Source: Anabaena sp. 4-3 (GTDB lineage Bacteria; Cyanobacteriota; Cyanobacteriia; Cyanobacteriales; Nostocaceae). From it: a stretch of DNA of 64,000 nucleotides. The notes under the pieces were generated by a model. It made no database searches and was not told the DNA's origin. It worked only from the letters and a program-made list of their open reading frames with translations. Position 1 is the first letter of the stretch, and every line of letters begins with the position of its first letter. The position numbers were made by a program, and so were the translations under genes. Shown one piece after another: positions 1 to 15,100 of this stretch. The stretch is from the NCBI RefSeq assembly GCF_001597745.1, contig NZ_LUHJ01000050.1, positions 50,091-114,090 on the forward strand, given 5' to 3'.

Positions 1-1
1 G

Positions 2-3000
2 CTGGATGGTAGTTCTTCAATTGATAACAATAATTATAGTTTTAGAGTCTCGACAATCACGACTAATACCCAAGATTTAATTATTGGTGAGGTGGTAGAA
101 GGGAAATTATTAACACCAGCACAACAGCAAATTTACACCTTTACGGGAAACATCGGACAACAGTTAGTTTTTGACAGTCTGTTTAATTCCCCGACTGGTA
201 TTAACGTCCGCTTGGTTAGTCCCAGCCAAAATACGATTTTTAACCAAGGTGTACGTAATGATTTGATGCCAATCATACTGAGTGAATCAGGCAACTATCA
301 ACTGATTATTAGTAGCGGTAATCAAACAGTTGGCGATTATAAATTTCAACTATTAGATTTAGCAGTCAATACTGAACCACTCCAGTTTAATACTGCTAAT
401 CCGATTACAGGTACACTCAACTCTAGATTAACTAGAAAAATCTATCGTTTTAGTGGGAATGCTGGGCAGCAATTATTTTTTGACCAACTCAATAGCAGCA
501 ATAGTAATGTTAACTGGAGAGTGTACGGCAGTAGTCAGAGGGTATTAGCTGATGCTGATTCTTTTGCTGACTTTAAGTTTGTTATCCCCGAAAATGGTGA
601 CTATTGGTTAGTTTTAGATGGTAGTTCTGCAATTGATAACAATAATTATAGTTTTAGAGTCTCGACAATCACGACTACTAGCCAAGATTTAATTATCGGT
701 AATGTTGTCGAAGGTAAACTATTAACACCAGCAGAACAACAAATTTACACCTTTACGGGAAGCATCGGACAACAGTTAGTTTTTGACAGTCTGTTTAATT
801 CGCCTACTGGTATCAATGTCCGCTTAGTCAGTCCTAGTCAAAATACTATTTTCAACCAAAGTGTACGTAATGATTTGATGCCTATCATACTGAGTGAACA
901 AGGCATCTATCAACTGATTATTAGTAGCGGTAGTCAAACCGTTGGCGATTATAAATTTCAACTATTAGATTTAGCAGTTCATACCGAATTACTTCAGTTT
1001 AATACTGCCAATCCGATTACAGGTAGTATAGAATCTGGTTTGGCTACTAAAATTTATCGCTTTAGTGGTACTGCTGGACAACAATTATTTTTTGATCGCC
1101 TGAATGTTAGTAATAGTAATGTCACTTGGACAGTGTATGGTAGTAGCCAGAAGATACTAACCTCTATTAATTATCTCAATGACTTTACTCTAGTTCTCCC
1201 AGAAACAGGTAATTATTGGTTAGTTCTGGATGGTGAAAATTCCAGTGGTAATATAACTTATAGTTTTCAAGTAACAGCCCAAAATAACCCCTCTGTTGTG
1301 CAGTCTGGGTTTGGAATAGTGCAGACTGGAGCTATTACTGTTGGTCAACAGGTAGAATATACCTTGAGTGCTGCGGCTGGACAGTTATTTTACTTTGATG
1401 GGTTGAGTGGTAGTAATATTGTTGCAGATTTGTACTATGGTTCTAGCCAAGGACAGGCAATATTTACCAGTCAATCTACTGTAGGCGATCGCGGTATTAT
1501 TGTTTTACCCAGTTCTGGAAACTACACCTTACGAGTCAGAGGTTCAAATACTAACAGTTCAGGTAGTTATAGTTTCCGTATTTTAGACCCATTAGCCGCA
1601 AGCAATCAGAATGTTATTTTACTAAATCAACCAGTAACCAGCCTATCAGGAAGTCTCCCAGGTCGGGAAACTAAATACTACCGTTTTAATGGCACTGGTG
1701 GACAAATACTTTACTTTAATTCCCTAGCTAATAATAGCGGTAGTGCTAATTGGCGAGTATATGGTTTAGATGGTGAGGTAATTGGTAATGCTCAACTGAG
1801 TACCGATTTTCAGGTATTATTACCGAAAACAGGCGACTACATTTTACAGATAGATAGTAGTCTGGATACAGCCTTAAACTTTAACGTTGAAATTGTTCAA
1901 CCAAAAACCACCACCACAGCGATCGCCATTGGGAATAAAATTGATGGTGCGATTGTCAACGCAGGCGATCGCCAGATATATACTTTTACAGGGACAGTAG
2001 GACAACGCCTAATTTTTGACGGTTTGTCTACAACTAATAGTAGTGTTTCCGCCCGGTTACTCAGTCCTAGCAACATCGAAGTATTCAGCAGAGGACTAAA
2101 CGAGGATCAATCACCGTTTACTTTAGCAGAAGCCGGTACTTATCAATTAATTATCGACCCCAGTGGCGATAATAAAGCTACCTACAGTTTCCGTATTTTA
2201 GACCCCATTACCGCCAGCAATCAAAATGTTATCCTACTGGATCAACCAGTCAAAAGTATTACAGGAAATCTCAACAGTCGGGAAATTAAATACTACCGCT
2301 TTAGTGGGACTGGTGGACAGAGACTGTATTTTAATTCCTTAGCTAATAATAGTGGTAGTGCTGATTGGAGAGTATACGGTTTAGATGGTCAGGTAATTGG
2401 TAATGCTCAACTAAACGCAGATTTTGAGGTAATTTTACCTAAAAACGGCGATTACCTGTTAGAAATCGATAGTAATATTGATACAGCCTTAGAATTTAAC
2501 CTGCAAATTGTTCAGCCAGAAACCAACACTACAGCGATCGCTCTTGGGAATAAAATTGAAGGTACAATTGCCAAACCAGGCGATCGGCAGATATATACTT
2601 TTACAGGTGCAGTAGGACAACGCCTAATTTTTGATGATTTATCTACAACTAACAGTAGTGTTTTCGCTCGTTTACTTAGTCCTCACAACATTGAACTGTT
2701 CAACACTAGGCTCAACGATGACCAATTTGCTCTCACCTTAGCAGAAAGCGGTACTTATCACTTAGTGATTGACCCTAGTGGTGATAATACAGTCACCTAC
2801 AGTTTTAGACTATTAGACCCTGCCACCGCTACCCCCATCAATTTAGATACCCCACTTTCTGACACTCTGACTCAGGGAACAGATATCAAATTCTATCGTT
2901 TCAACGCCACGGCTGGACAGAGACTTTATTTTAATTTCAATGCTACTCCTAGCAGTAGTGCATATTGGGCGGTTTATGGACTGGATAATGCCGCTTTAAA

Positions 3001-3110
3001 CAATATTAATGGCATTCATAGTGATTTTGAGCTAATATTCCCCAGAACAGCAGAATATATTCTCTTATTGGATGGTAACAGCACTAACCCCTTATCTTAC
3101 ACCTTGGAGT
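2..3110 (+). repeat. Tandem PPC-like domain repeats, partly near-identical in DNA
   Basis: About ten consecutive copies of a roughly 305-base unit, each with a core like QQIYTFTG or KIYRFSG followed by GQQLVFD or GQRLYFN and closing with YSFRI/YSFRV. Units alternate in two types, giving a 610-base super-period. The first pair (1-360) and the second (about 613-970) are nearly identical in DNA, which points to recent duplication or gene conversion. The fold assignment to bacterial pre-peptidase C-terminal-like domains is by motif recognition only. Confidence 0.8.
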
Positions 3111-6100
3111 TAGTCACCCCCAGAAGTGTGACTTTCGACCTAGAAAATAATGCTGTTCCCATTGCTAGAAACGATGAATTTACTGCACGGTTAAAAATTC
3201 CTTTCAATCTCAACAGTATTTTAGCTAATGACTTTGATTTTAATGGCAACCCGTTAAGTATCATTGGCTTTACGCAACCAACTAAAGGCATAGTTACACA
3301 AAACCCTGATGGCAGTTTAACTTACACCGCCACAAATTTAGGTGAGGATAGCTTTACCTATACTATCAGTGATGGACAAGGGGGAACAGACACCGCCACA
3401 GTTAAACTGACAGTTACACCACCCTTACTATCATTAGATAAACTCGCTACTGGTAGCGGGTTCTATAATGTTGGTTCAGAAACCTTCCCCTTTGATAACG
3501 TTACAGATGGTCGTCTTAATGATACTGGAACAGGTGGAGACTGGTCTTTCTGGCTAACTCGCAACAATACAACCGACTTCTTTACTGTAGACTTGGGTGC
3601 AGATTTTATCATTAATCGCATCGACCTGCAAAACACCCATAACCGAGGATTTAACGACCGGGGTACAAAGGATTTCCGCCTCAGTGTATCTAGTGATAAT
3701 GTCACCTTTACCCCAGTTTTAACGGATACTTTAGATAACGTCTACAACACTGGGAATAATATCCCCATTGAAACCTTTGGGATTAATAATGTTGTAGCTC
3801 GCTATGTGCGGTTTGAGGTATTATCCTTCTATGGTAGTGGTGGCGGGTTAAATGAAATTTTCATTTATGGACAGTCAGAAGTTACCAATTCACCACCGAT
3901 AAATATTGAACTCAGTCAGACTAATATTCCCGAAAATAGCCCACCGGGGACGCTGGTAGGAAGTTTGAGTACCACAGACTTAGATATAGATGATACTCAT
4001 ACCTACGAGTTATTATCAGGGAGTGACCCCAGGTTTATCTTAGTTAATGGTAATGAGATTCGGGTTGCTGCTGGTGCAGTTCTCGACTATGAAACCCGTC
4101 CGCAAGCAGGGTATAAAATTAATGTTCGTAGCCAAGACCAAGAAGGGTTAAGTATTGATAAAATCTTAACTATTAATGTCACCAATGTTAATGAAGCACC
4201 AAGTAACATTAACTTAAGTGGAACTACAGTTGCAGAAAATCGCGCTAATGGTAGTTTTATTGGGAGTTTTAGCACCATTGACCCTGACGGTGGCAACTTT
4301 ATTTATACCTTCACCCAAGATGAAAATAATCAATTCAATAACGCTGGGGGACGGTTTGCAATTCAAGGAAATCAGTTAATAGTTGCCAATGGTGCATTAT
4401 TAGACTTTGAAACTAACCCTACTCATGTAATTGAAGTTCAAACCCAGGATAATGGCGGTTTGACTTATAGAAAAACTTTCACGATTACGGTTAGTAATGT
4501 CATTGAGTCAGATTTAACAGTTAGTTTTGCTCCCACTAATCCCTTACCGAGTACCGCAACTTTAGGGAGTACGTTAAATATTAACTGGATTGTCAGCAAT
4601 ATTGGGATTGATGCTACCACAAATACAAGCTGGCGCGATCGCATCTACATTTCCACAGATACCACCCCTAGCAATGACGACATCCAATTTACCCAACTTA
4701 TCAGTAATTTATCCTTAGCCAGTGGTAGCAACTATAGCCGTATCTTACCCATCAACTTACCGATAGATGGTTCATTAATCGAAGGACAACAGTATTACAT
4801 CCTCGTAGAAACCGATGCTGGCAAAGTTATCACCGAAACCAACGAAACGAATAACTTAATTCAACACGCCATCACCTTTAATTTACCCACACCCGCCGAC
4901 TTAGTTGTCACCAACATTAACAATAACTTCCCCACCCTAGCCACACCAGGGGATAAATTTACTGTTAACTGGACAGTAGTTAACCAAGGAATAGGAAACA
5001 TTAGCACCCCTTGGACAGACAGACTTTATTTATCTACTGACGGGACATTAAATAACGCCATTGCTATTGGCAGTGCGACCCGTAATAGCGTATCCTTGGG
5101 TAGCATTTCCACTCAAGTAACTATTCCTACCACGATTGCAGACGGGGAATATTCCTTAATCGTCGTCACAGATAGCGAAAATCAAGTATTTGAAGGCAGT
5201 TTAGATAACAATAACCTCAGCGTCGCCACTCAAAAGATTATCGTTAATCGTGCGGATTTAGCAGTTAGTAATGTTACTGTTACTTCATCCATTCCACTGC
5301 CTAACTCTGTCGTCACAATTCCCAATTCTGTACCCTTTACCGTTGGTTGGACTGTCACCAATACTTTACAAGCTAGTGGTACAGGTTCAGTTAATAGCTG
5401 GGTTGACCGTTTAATTGCTTCCACCGATGAAATTATCGGTAACTCTGATGACCGCATTATCGGAGAATATAACCGCACAGGATTCTTAAATCCCGGTGAA
5501 TCTTACAACCGTAGCGAAACCATCAACCTACCATTAGGCTTTACCCAAGGACGGTATAATCTTTACGTTCAAACCGACCCCACCACCAAAATCTTTGAAG
5601 TCAACGAAAGCAACAACCAAAATAAAGCATCCCTATTCCTTGATATTACACCCACACGCTACGCAGATTTAATCGTCACTCAAGCCACCTCAGACCCGTC
5701 AGGGGAAGGAGGAAATAAACTCAATGTCTCCTTTACCATTAAAAACCAAGGTATTGGCATTACTAATCTTGGTAGTTGGATTGATAGAGTTAGACTCACC
5801 AGCGATGCAGAAGGTAAAAATACCGTTAGAGTTTATACCTTTGAGCATTTTGGCGCACTGGCGGTAGATAATACTTACAGCCGTGACGTACAACTAGATT
5901 TACCCAATGGTTTAAGCGGTACATTCTATGTAGCGGTGGATGCTGGCACACCCTTTGAATTTATCTACGGTAGCAACGGCATCCTTAACAATAACACCTT
6001 TGTTCTACCTAACTCCGTCAACATTATTAGCCAGTCTAACCCACCGGATTTAGTAGTGACAGAAGTTGTTACACCTCAATATGTGCAGTCCGGTGATACT

Positions 6101-9100
6101 ATTGATATTGCTTGGACAGTGCGAAATCAAGGCACAGGTGCAGCTGTTGGTAGTTGGGTAGACCAAATCGCCTTAGTCGAAGCAAATAACCCGAATGCTA
6201 GACCGATTATCTTAGCCAGCTATACTTACAATACGCCTTTAAATGCCACCAGTAACTACACTCGTACTGAACGGATTAGAATTCCGGCAGAAATTAGCAA
6301 TCAACCCTTCCAAGGTTTATATCAAGTAGAAGTCATTACTAACCAAACTGGTAGTTTATATGAAGGCACAGCTACCAGCAACAACCGACGATTAGATGGT
6401 GATACTGTCACTATTGCTTTACCACCTCGTCCTGATTTGCAGGTAGTCAATATAGATAACGATGGCAATAGCAACAATAACAGTACCATCCCCACCGTTG
6501 TTGCAGGTAGTAGCATAGACGTTTACTTTACCGTCCAAAACTTGGGAACTGTCACCACCACTACCCCACGCTGGACAGATACAGTTTATCTTTCCACAGA
6601 TAACGAATGGGATTTTGGTGATTTAGCGTTAGGTTCAATTCAAAACGGTTCAGCGTTAGCACCGAATGAGACATACTCTAGCATTCTCAAAAATCTGGTA
6701 ATTCCGAAAACTTATGCTGGAACTGGTTATTTAATTGTGCGAACTGACTCTGGTAACGCTGTCAGTGAAGCACCGAAGGAAGATAACAACACCAGCGATA
6801 AAACCAATGTGATCAAGGAAATCTTTGTTCAAGCATTACAACCAGCAGATTTAGTGGTGTCTGATGTGGTGGTGGAACAAACCCAAGTTGGACAAGGTGG
6901 TAAAATCAATCTCCGCTACAAAGTTACTAACCGAGGTTTGGGCGAAACTACCCTGAATAATTGGACAGATACTATCTGGTTGACTACATCTCGTCAACGT
7001 CCTTCTCCTTACGCGCAAGGTTCAGAGGGTGAGGGTTTCAGCTTAGATATTCTTGCCAAAACCCAAGGTCATACAGGTTCATTAAAGGTAGGCGAAAGTT
7101 ATACTGCTGTAGTGGAACTCGACCTGTCACAACTTTCTTCGGCACAACAACAGCGTGCAATTGGGGAATGGTATATTACTCCTTGGACAGATGCGTTTGA
7201 TGTCATTCCTGAAGTTACGCTGACAGAAAATATTAACCCTGATGACAGCAACCAAATAGATAACAATAACTACAAAGCATCACCTAACAAGATTACCATT
7301 ACCCGAAATCCGGCGGCGGATTTAGTTGTCACAAACGTTAGCAGTGAACTTATACCCGCTACCCAACCAGGGGGAGACAGACAACTCAAAGTAAGTTGGA
7401 CAGTTCGCAACAATGGCGCAGCTGTGACAAATATTGCCAATTGGACAGATGTTGTCTATCTGGCGACTACAGATCAACTCAATCAGTCAGGACAGAAGTA
7501 TCTAGAATTAGGTAGGATTGCTCATACAGGCGGTTTGCAACCTTGGAATTTGAATCCCAATAACCCCAACGCAGATTCTTTCTACACAATTACCCAAACG
7601 TTTAATATTGGGACTTATGCTCAAGGTACTCATGTAATTGTTGGTACTGACTCCGGGTTTACAGTTTGGGAAGGTGGGGGTGAGTTTGAGAAAAATAATA
7701 GCAGAGCGATCGCTCAAACTGTGATTAACTCCCCCGCAGATTTGCAAGTTACCAGCGTCAATGTTAACCCCGTCCTTGATAACTTCTATTCTGGCGAACA
7801 AATAGAAGTCAAATGGCGTATAGAAAACACTGGCGCACCTCTGTGGACAGGTACAAAATTCTGGAAAAATGATATTTACATCTCTGAGAGTCCCACCTTT
7901 AACCGCAACACCGTCACCCAACTGGGTAGTTTTACCGTCCGTCCAGAAGAAGCTTTATCTGGTCAACCTATCAGCTATCAAGTAAATTTACCCAAAGGTA
8001 TTGAAGGCGGACGTTATATTTACGTCATTACCAACCCAGAGGGGTCATTAAGTAATACAGGCTCTAACGATATCTTACGGCAGAGGTTGTATGTGGGTAA
8101 TGCCTACGAAGACATCAGTAACAACCTCTTGGGTAGCAGTCAGTTTACAGTTATTTACCGCGAACCAGATTTACAAGTCACTAACCTGCAAGTCACAGAC
8201 CTGGATACAAATGCTACAGGTATACAAGTTTATTCAGGTCAGTCAGTAACAGCATCTTGGACTGTGACAAATATCGATAGCACGCGCGGTAGAGATACCC
8301 GTGAGGGTACTTGGGTTGACCGGATTTACCTGTCGCGGGATGCTTCCCTCGATAATAGTGACCAACTCATCAGTGAGTTTGTCTTTGACCGTCGCAGTCC
8401 CTTAGCTAAAGGTGCAGCTTACAACGCCCAAGCTACAGGCATCTTACCCTTGGGTATTGAAGGCGACTATTATATCCTTGTTTTTACGGGCTCTAACCGT
8501 TTCGGACAGCGACCCCCTGCCGACCCTGGTTTATACTTTGATGCTAGTGACGGGATGTTAGCCCGTGTAGGCGAGTACGAAAACGAAGGTAATAATATTA
8601 CTGCGATCGCCGTTAAAGTATTAGCAACCACACCACCAGATTTAAAAGTTACACAGGTGAGTGGACTGCCTGAGAATAATCGCATCACTATCGGACAATC
8701 CTTCAATCTCAGTTATACTGTCACCAACGACAGCGAAGGCGCAACCGCCATCAATCAACTACGCTGGACAGATTCAGTATATCTATCCCGTGACCCCATC
8801 CTCGACCGCAGTAAAGACCGCTTCCTGAAATCCTTTGAAGTTAGTCGTACTACTCCCCTAGCAGGTAGAGGAACTTATTCCCCCACCAACCCCCTGAAAA
8901 TTACCATCCCCACCGATTTATCAGGATTGTACTACCTGTTTGTTGTTACCGATGATATCCGTGGCAGCAACACCAGAGGACAAGTATTTGAAGGTAACGG
9001 CGAAAATAACAATACCTTCAGTGTGCCAATTATTATTGATGTTCCACCACCAGCCGATTTACAAGTTACCGAAGTCGAAGTTTCGCCTAATGCCTTAGCG

Positions 9101-12100
9101 GGAGGAACTGCAACTGTAGAATGGACTGTTACCAACTTTGGCAATGAAGCTAAAGGTAGTTGGAGTGATGCTATTTACTTATCAGAAGATAGTGTTTGGG
9201 ATAGTAGCGATCGCCTCCTAGCACGTTCCTCCATTCCCTCCACCATCAACCGTCTTCTCAACCCCAATCAATCTTACACCCAACAGCTAAACGTTGACAT
9301 CCCCGCAGTCAACCCAGGACAATATCGAATCATTGTCCGTACTGATATCTTCAATGAAATCTTTGAAGGTGCAAACGAAACCAACAACCGCACCACCTCC
9401 ACCGATGCCATAAATATCAACATTGAAAGCTTACAGTTAGGCGTTCCCCTCACCACCAACTTAGACGCAGGTAAAGAAAAACTCTATCGCATCGATGTCG
9501 GCGTTGGAGAAACCTTAAAAGTCAACTTGACAACAAGCTCTACTAATGCTATTAACGAGCTTTACATCCGCCGCAACCAAGCACCCACAGCCCTGGCTTA
9601 CGATGCCAGTTACCAGAACCCCCTAGAAGGCAATCAATCAGTAGTTATTCCCACCACAGAAGCCGGAACTTACTACATCTTAGTCAGGGGACAAAATAGC
9701 AATCAAATTACCCTAAAAGCCGAGTTACTACCCTTTAGCATTACCGATGTCGCCACAGACCGGGGTGGAGATAGCCGTTATGTAACTACCCACATTTACG
9801 GGGCGCAATTTGACGACAACGCCATTGTTAAACTTGTCCGTCCCAACATTGCCGAATACGAACCCGTTAACTATCGCATTGTTGACAGTACCCATATCAT
9901 CGCCACCTTTGATTTTCGCCAAGCCCCCCACGGCTTGTATGATGTCAAAGTCATTAACCCAGATGGACAACAGGCGATTTTACCTTATCGCTACTTGATT
10001 GAAACTGCCTTACCTCTCGATGCAGACATCGGTTTAGGTGGCCCCCGTGTAGTTGGTTTTGAACCCCCGAACAACGTCGGACGCTATCAAGTCGCCTTGC
10101 AAAATCTCACCAACGTTGATACACCATACATCTTCTTCCAGTTTGGCTTACCAGAATTAGGAATTGATGATGATTTAGGTTTACCCTACGTCACCTTTAG
10201 TTCTAACCTGCGAGGAAAACCAGACAGACAGTTACAAAACCTACCTTGGGCAAGTTTAGATTCTGCCGTCAACACCGATGGCGAAATCCTCGCCCCTGGT
10301 TTTGCTGTTGATTGGGAAACCAGAGGTTTTGCTAATCTTAACTTTATTGCTCATGTCTACAAGGGTATTGAAGAACTGCTAGAAAAAGACCCCTTGTTCC
10401 TGAGCAAATTATTAGAAGATGAGGAAGTTGACCTGTCGTTTAAATTCCACATCTTAGCATCGGCAACCCCGATGACTCCCGCCGAATTTTTAGCAGCGCA
10501 ACGTCAAGAAGCTAGAAACCTGCGTCAAGCCATTCTGCAAGACTCGACAACCTCATCTAGTTTAATTGTGATTGCTGCCGACGAAGAAACATGGATTGAT
10601 GCTTATCTAGTAGCACTCAGCCAAGCTGGTATTCTCCGTCCTGAAGATACACCACCGAATATCCATGAACAGCCCTACATTGTCAGCCTCATGGCAACCT
10701 TAGCGACTGGTATCTTAGCGGGGCCTGGAGGTAATCAAATCATTACTAATGGCAATATAGTTAGCTTCTTTGAGCAAATCCGTAAATGGTATGGACATCA
10801 AGCCGATTTAATCGGACAGGCTGCACCCCCCAACGCCAGCGAATATGATTTAGGCTTGTCCCGTCCTACCCGGTTTGAGTCGTTTAATATTTACGTACCC
10901 CACCGCACCCGTTTCGATTTACCTGGATTTAGAGAAGCTGCACCCCCTGATTTTACCAGTTTCTTTGGGACTGGTGGCACTGAGGGACAAATCGCCTCAA
11001 TTGTCGGCCCCTTGGGCTTTGGGACTGAGCAATTTATTCCTGTAGGTCAAGCCTTACCTTATACTATTGGCTTCCAAAATCCCCAGGATGCGACAAATAG
11101 ACCGAGTGAAATTATCATTCGCACGGAATTAGACCCCGACCTAGACCCGCGCACATTCCGGTTAGGTGGTTTGAGAATTGGTGATATTACTGTGAATATT
11201 CCCAATAATCGGGCGACATTCCAAGGTAGTTTTGACTTTAGCCAAAGCAAAGGTTTTATTTTACAAGTTACCGCCGGCTTAGACACAGCGACTAATACGG
11301 CTAGTTGGATTCTCCGGGCTATCGACCCAGAAACCGGGGAATTGATGCAAAACCCAGACTTGGGCTTATTACCGCCTAATAGTGATAACGGTGCTGGTAC
11401 AGGATTTGTTACCTATACAATTCTGCCCAAAGTTCCCACAACCAACGAACTGGTACAGATTACCACCCAAGCACGGGTACAGCTAAATACTGCCGCACCT
11501 GATGATACGTCGGTGTTAGTACATACCTTAGATGCGATCGCACCCCAAGCTACCATCGCCCCCACTAATATCGTTGACTTGGGCAATGGTAATTATCAAG
11601 TTAGCTGGACTAGCAGCGATGATGTAGGTGGTTCTGGTGTCAAGCACGTTACAGTTTACGTGGCTGAGGGTAACGGCAATTATGAAATCTGGAAGCGACA
11701 AACCACCGACACTACTGATATTTTCCAAGGCGAAGCCGGAAAACAGTATAAATTCCTGGTCATAGCTACCGATAACGCTGGCAACATTCAACAGCCACCC
11801 TTGGGTTTACAATTACCTGACGATGGTTCTAACACTAACTTGGGTACACTACCCAGCGTTGGTGAAACAACCCCGATTGATTTAGGCACAGCACCAACCC
11901 CCAACCCCAACCCAGCTTTACAAAATGACCTGTTTAAAGTGGCGAAAGCCTTAATTCCTAACGGGTTGGAAAATACACGCCCCTCGGAGTTTGATCAGGT
12001 TCTCCGTCCCTTTAAAGCCGAAGCCTTTGCCACAGGTATTCCCCAAAGTCATGCAGACATCGGCCCAATGGCAGTAGCTATCCGTGCTGATGGTTCAGTA

Positions 12101-15100
12101 ATTGCCAGTGGTGGTAAAGGACGTAACCAATTATTCAGCTTTAGCCGAGAAGGCGGAACTGCCCCAACTGCCTTTGCTACCTTGCCCTATCCGATTTTTG
12201 ACCTCGCTTTTGATAGTGCGGGCAACCTCTGGGCTACCACAGGCGGCGGTGTCTTGCTGCAATTGAATGCACAAACTGGGGCAATTGTCAATCAATATGG
12301 TGATAGTCTCACCCAAACCTTAGCCATTCGCGACGGTAAGATTTACGTTTCTTCCGCCAACGGCATCGAAATCTTCGACACTACCACGAAAACCTTTAGC
12401 CACTTTAGCGATTTGCGGGTGGGTAATTTAGCGTTTAATCCCGTAGATGGTAGTTTGTGGGCGGCAGTATGGCCAGAAAGAGGCGAAATAGTCAGATTTA
12501 CCCGCAACGCCCAAGGAAAATTAGAAAATACCCCTAAATTACAACTGCGTTACGATGCCCCCGTTGATTCCCTCGCCTTTGGGCAGGAAAACACTAATTT
12601 AGCCGGGTTATTATTCGTTTCCACCAATAACGGCACATTGAAACTGGTGAACGTCGCCACCCTGGAAACCTTAGATTTAGCTACAGGTGGCACTCGTGGC
12701 GATATCATCCGCACCACTACAGAAGGGCGAGTGTTGCTGAGTCAGTCCAACCAAATTGATATTATCAGCCCCGTAACTCGTCCCCGTGTGGCTGCCACCA
12801 ACCCACCAGACGATACAAATATTACTTTGCCTAATAGCATTATCACTGTCACCTTTGACCAGGATATGTTTGCTGGTGATGCCCGTGATGCTGCGTCTGT
12901 CATCAATCCCAACAATTACTTGCTGACAGTCATCAACACAGAAACCGGGCTACCAATTACCGACATCAAACCTAACAGCGTCACCTACGATACAACCAAC
13001 CGTACAGCCCAACTGGTATTTGATGCGTTAATTCCCTCACGCTATGAACTGCGGGTAGAAAATACCGTTAAGAGTCAGGCGAATGAGACAATGGTTGAGG
13101 ATTATACAGGACAATTCCTCGCCTTCTCCGACTTCCTAGCGGCAGTTGAGTTTAAGTTTATCAATACCAGGAGCGATCGCACCGCCTCCACAGTTTCCTA
13201 TGATGTCAGCATCAAGAACATTACAAACTATGATTTAGCCGTACCCATTGCCCTGTTACTCGACCCTGGTGACTTCTTCTCTGGTGTTCCCGTGGGTGCA
13301 ACCGTGGGGACAAATGGCGCATATTTCCTTGATTTAAGTAATAACTTGCCCAGCAATGGACGCTTACAACCAGGACAGGAAATTACAGGTAAAATTATCA
13401 CCATCCAGAACCCAGAACAGTTACGTGTTGCCTTTGAAACGGGAATTTACACCTTACCCTACAGTAACGCTGCACCAGTATTTACTTCCAACCCTGTCAC
13501 CACCACAGCAGTCGGACAAACCTACACCTACCAAGCCCAAGCACAAGACCCCGATGGTGCTGCTAGTGCCTTAGCCTATTTGCTGTATGATGCTCCAGAA
13601 GGCATGACTATTGATGCCACCACCGGGTTAATAACTTGGCAACCAACCGCGAATAGTCCCGCCACTACCACAGTCAGCCTGAGAGTTTACGACACCAGGG
13701 GCGGTTTTGCCACCCAAACCTTTAACTTATCCGTCACAGGTGGTAACTCTGCCCCTGTATTCTCCCCCATACCAACGCAAATTCAAGGACGGGAAGGAGA
13801 GAAAATCGAAATTCCCATTGCTGCCAGAGATGCGAATAACAACCCTCTCATCTTCTGGGTGGATAACCTGCCAGCCGGGGCTACCTTTGACCCAGAAAAC
13901 CTGATGTTTAGCTGGACACCAGGATTTAATGCGGCGGGAACTTATAACAATATTCAATTCTTTGTCAGTGATGGTGTTAATACAGTTACTCAAACCACCA
14001 GCTTCCTTATTGCTCCCACTAACCAAGCCCCCAGCCTACTACCAGTAGCTAACCGCAGCATCCAACAAGGCGAAACCCTCAGAATACAACTGCGAGGAAG
14101 TGACCCCGAAGGGGCAAACCTGACTTATTTCAGTAACTTCCTACCAGTCGGGGCAACTCTCAACCCCACCACAGGCGTATTTGAGTGGACACCCGGTTAC
14201 AATCAAACGGGAACAGTGGTAATTCCCTTTGGCGTTTCCGACGGGACAAAAACCACCACCCAAACCGCCACCTTTACCTTAGTTAACATCAATGCCACCC
14301 CCGTCTTTGACCAAATAGGTGCATTGCAGATACAAGAAAACCAACAACTGCGCTTCCGTGCCTTTGCCTTTGACCCCGATAACCCCAACTTTATCGCCTT
14401 AGAACGGTTAGAGGGCGATACCTACGGTAACGGGGCGTTAATGCAAAATGGCTCTTTGGTCAAACAACGCAACGATGGTAAATATGTCATTGATGATGGT
14501 GATAACGATGACAGTAACGACCAAATTATTAACTTCCCCGTCGCTTACAGCGTTAGCACCCTCCCCACTGGCGCAGAATTTGACCCCATCACGGGTATCT
14601 TTACCTGGACACCAACTTACAACCAATCAGGAAATTATACTGTCACCTTCACCGCTACCGACGACGGTAATGGTTTAACAGCCCAAACCACAAGTATTAC
14701 AGTACCAATTCAGGTAATTAATACTAACCGTCCGCCAGTAATTACACCGCTAAATATTCCCGTGTTGCAAAGGGGTCAAACCTTAGAAATTCCCGTACAA
14801 GTCAGTGATGCAGATGGTGATAATGTAGTTCTTTCCTTGGGGTTAGCGAATAACTTTGACTTCCCCCGGTTTGCCCGCTTTACCGATAACGGTGATGGTA
14901 CAGGAATTTTACGCTTGACACTGAGTTTTGATGATAGTGGCAATTATGCCTTTATCCTCACAGCCACAGAAGCAGATAATAATCTCAACCGTCTTTCTAC
15001 TACATATCAGTTTAACGTTGCGGTTACTCCACACCTGAAAGCCATTGGTAATAAAGTCGCTGTCCCCGGACAAACTTTAGCTTTAGAAATAGGTGCAAGC

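Noticed and set aside
7508-7921. 137-codon minus-strand frame inside the giant gene
   Set aside because: Antisense of CARDB repeats with no domain; typical shadow frame.
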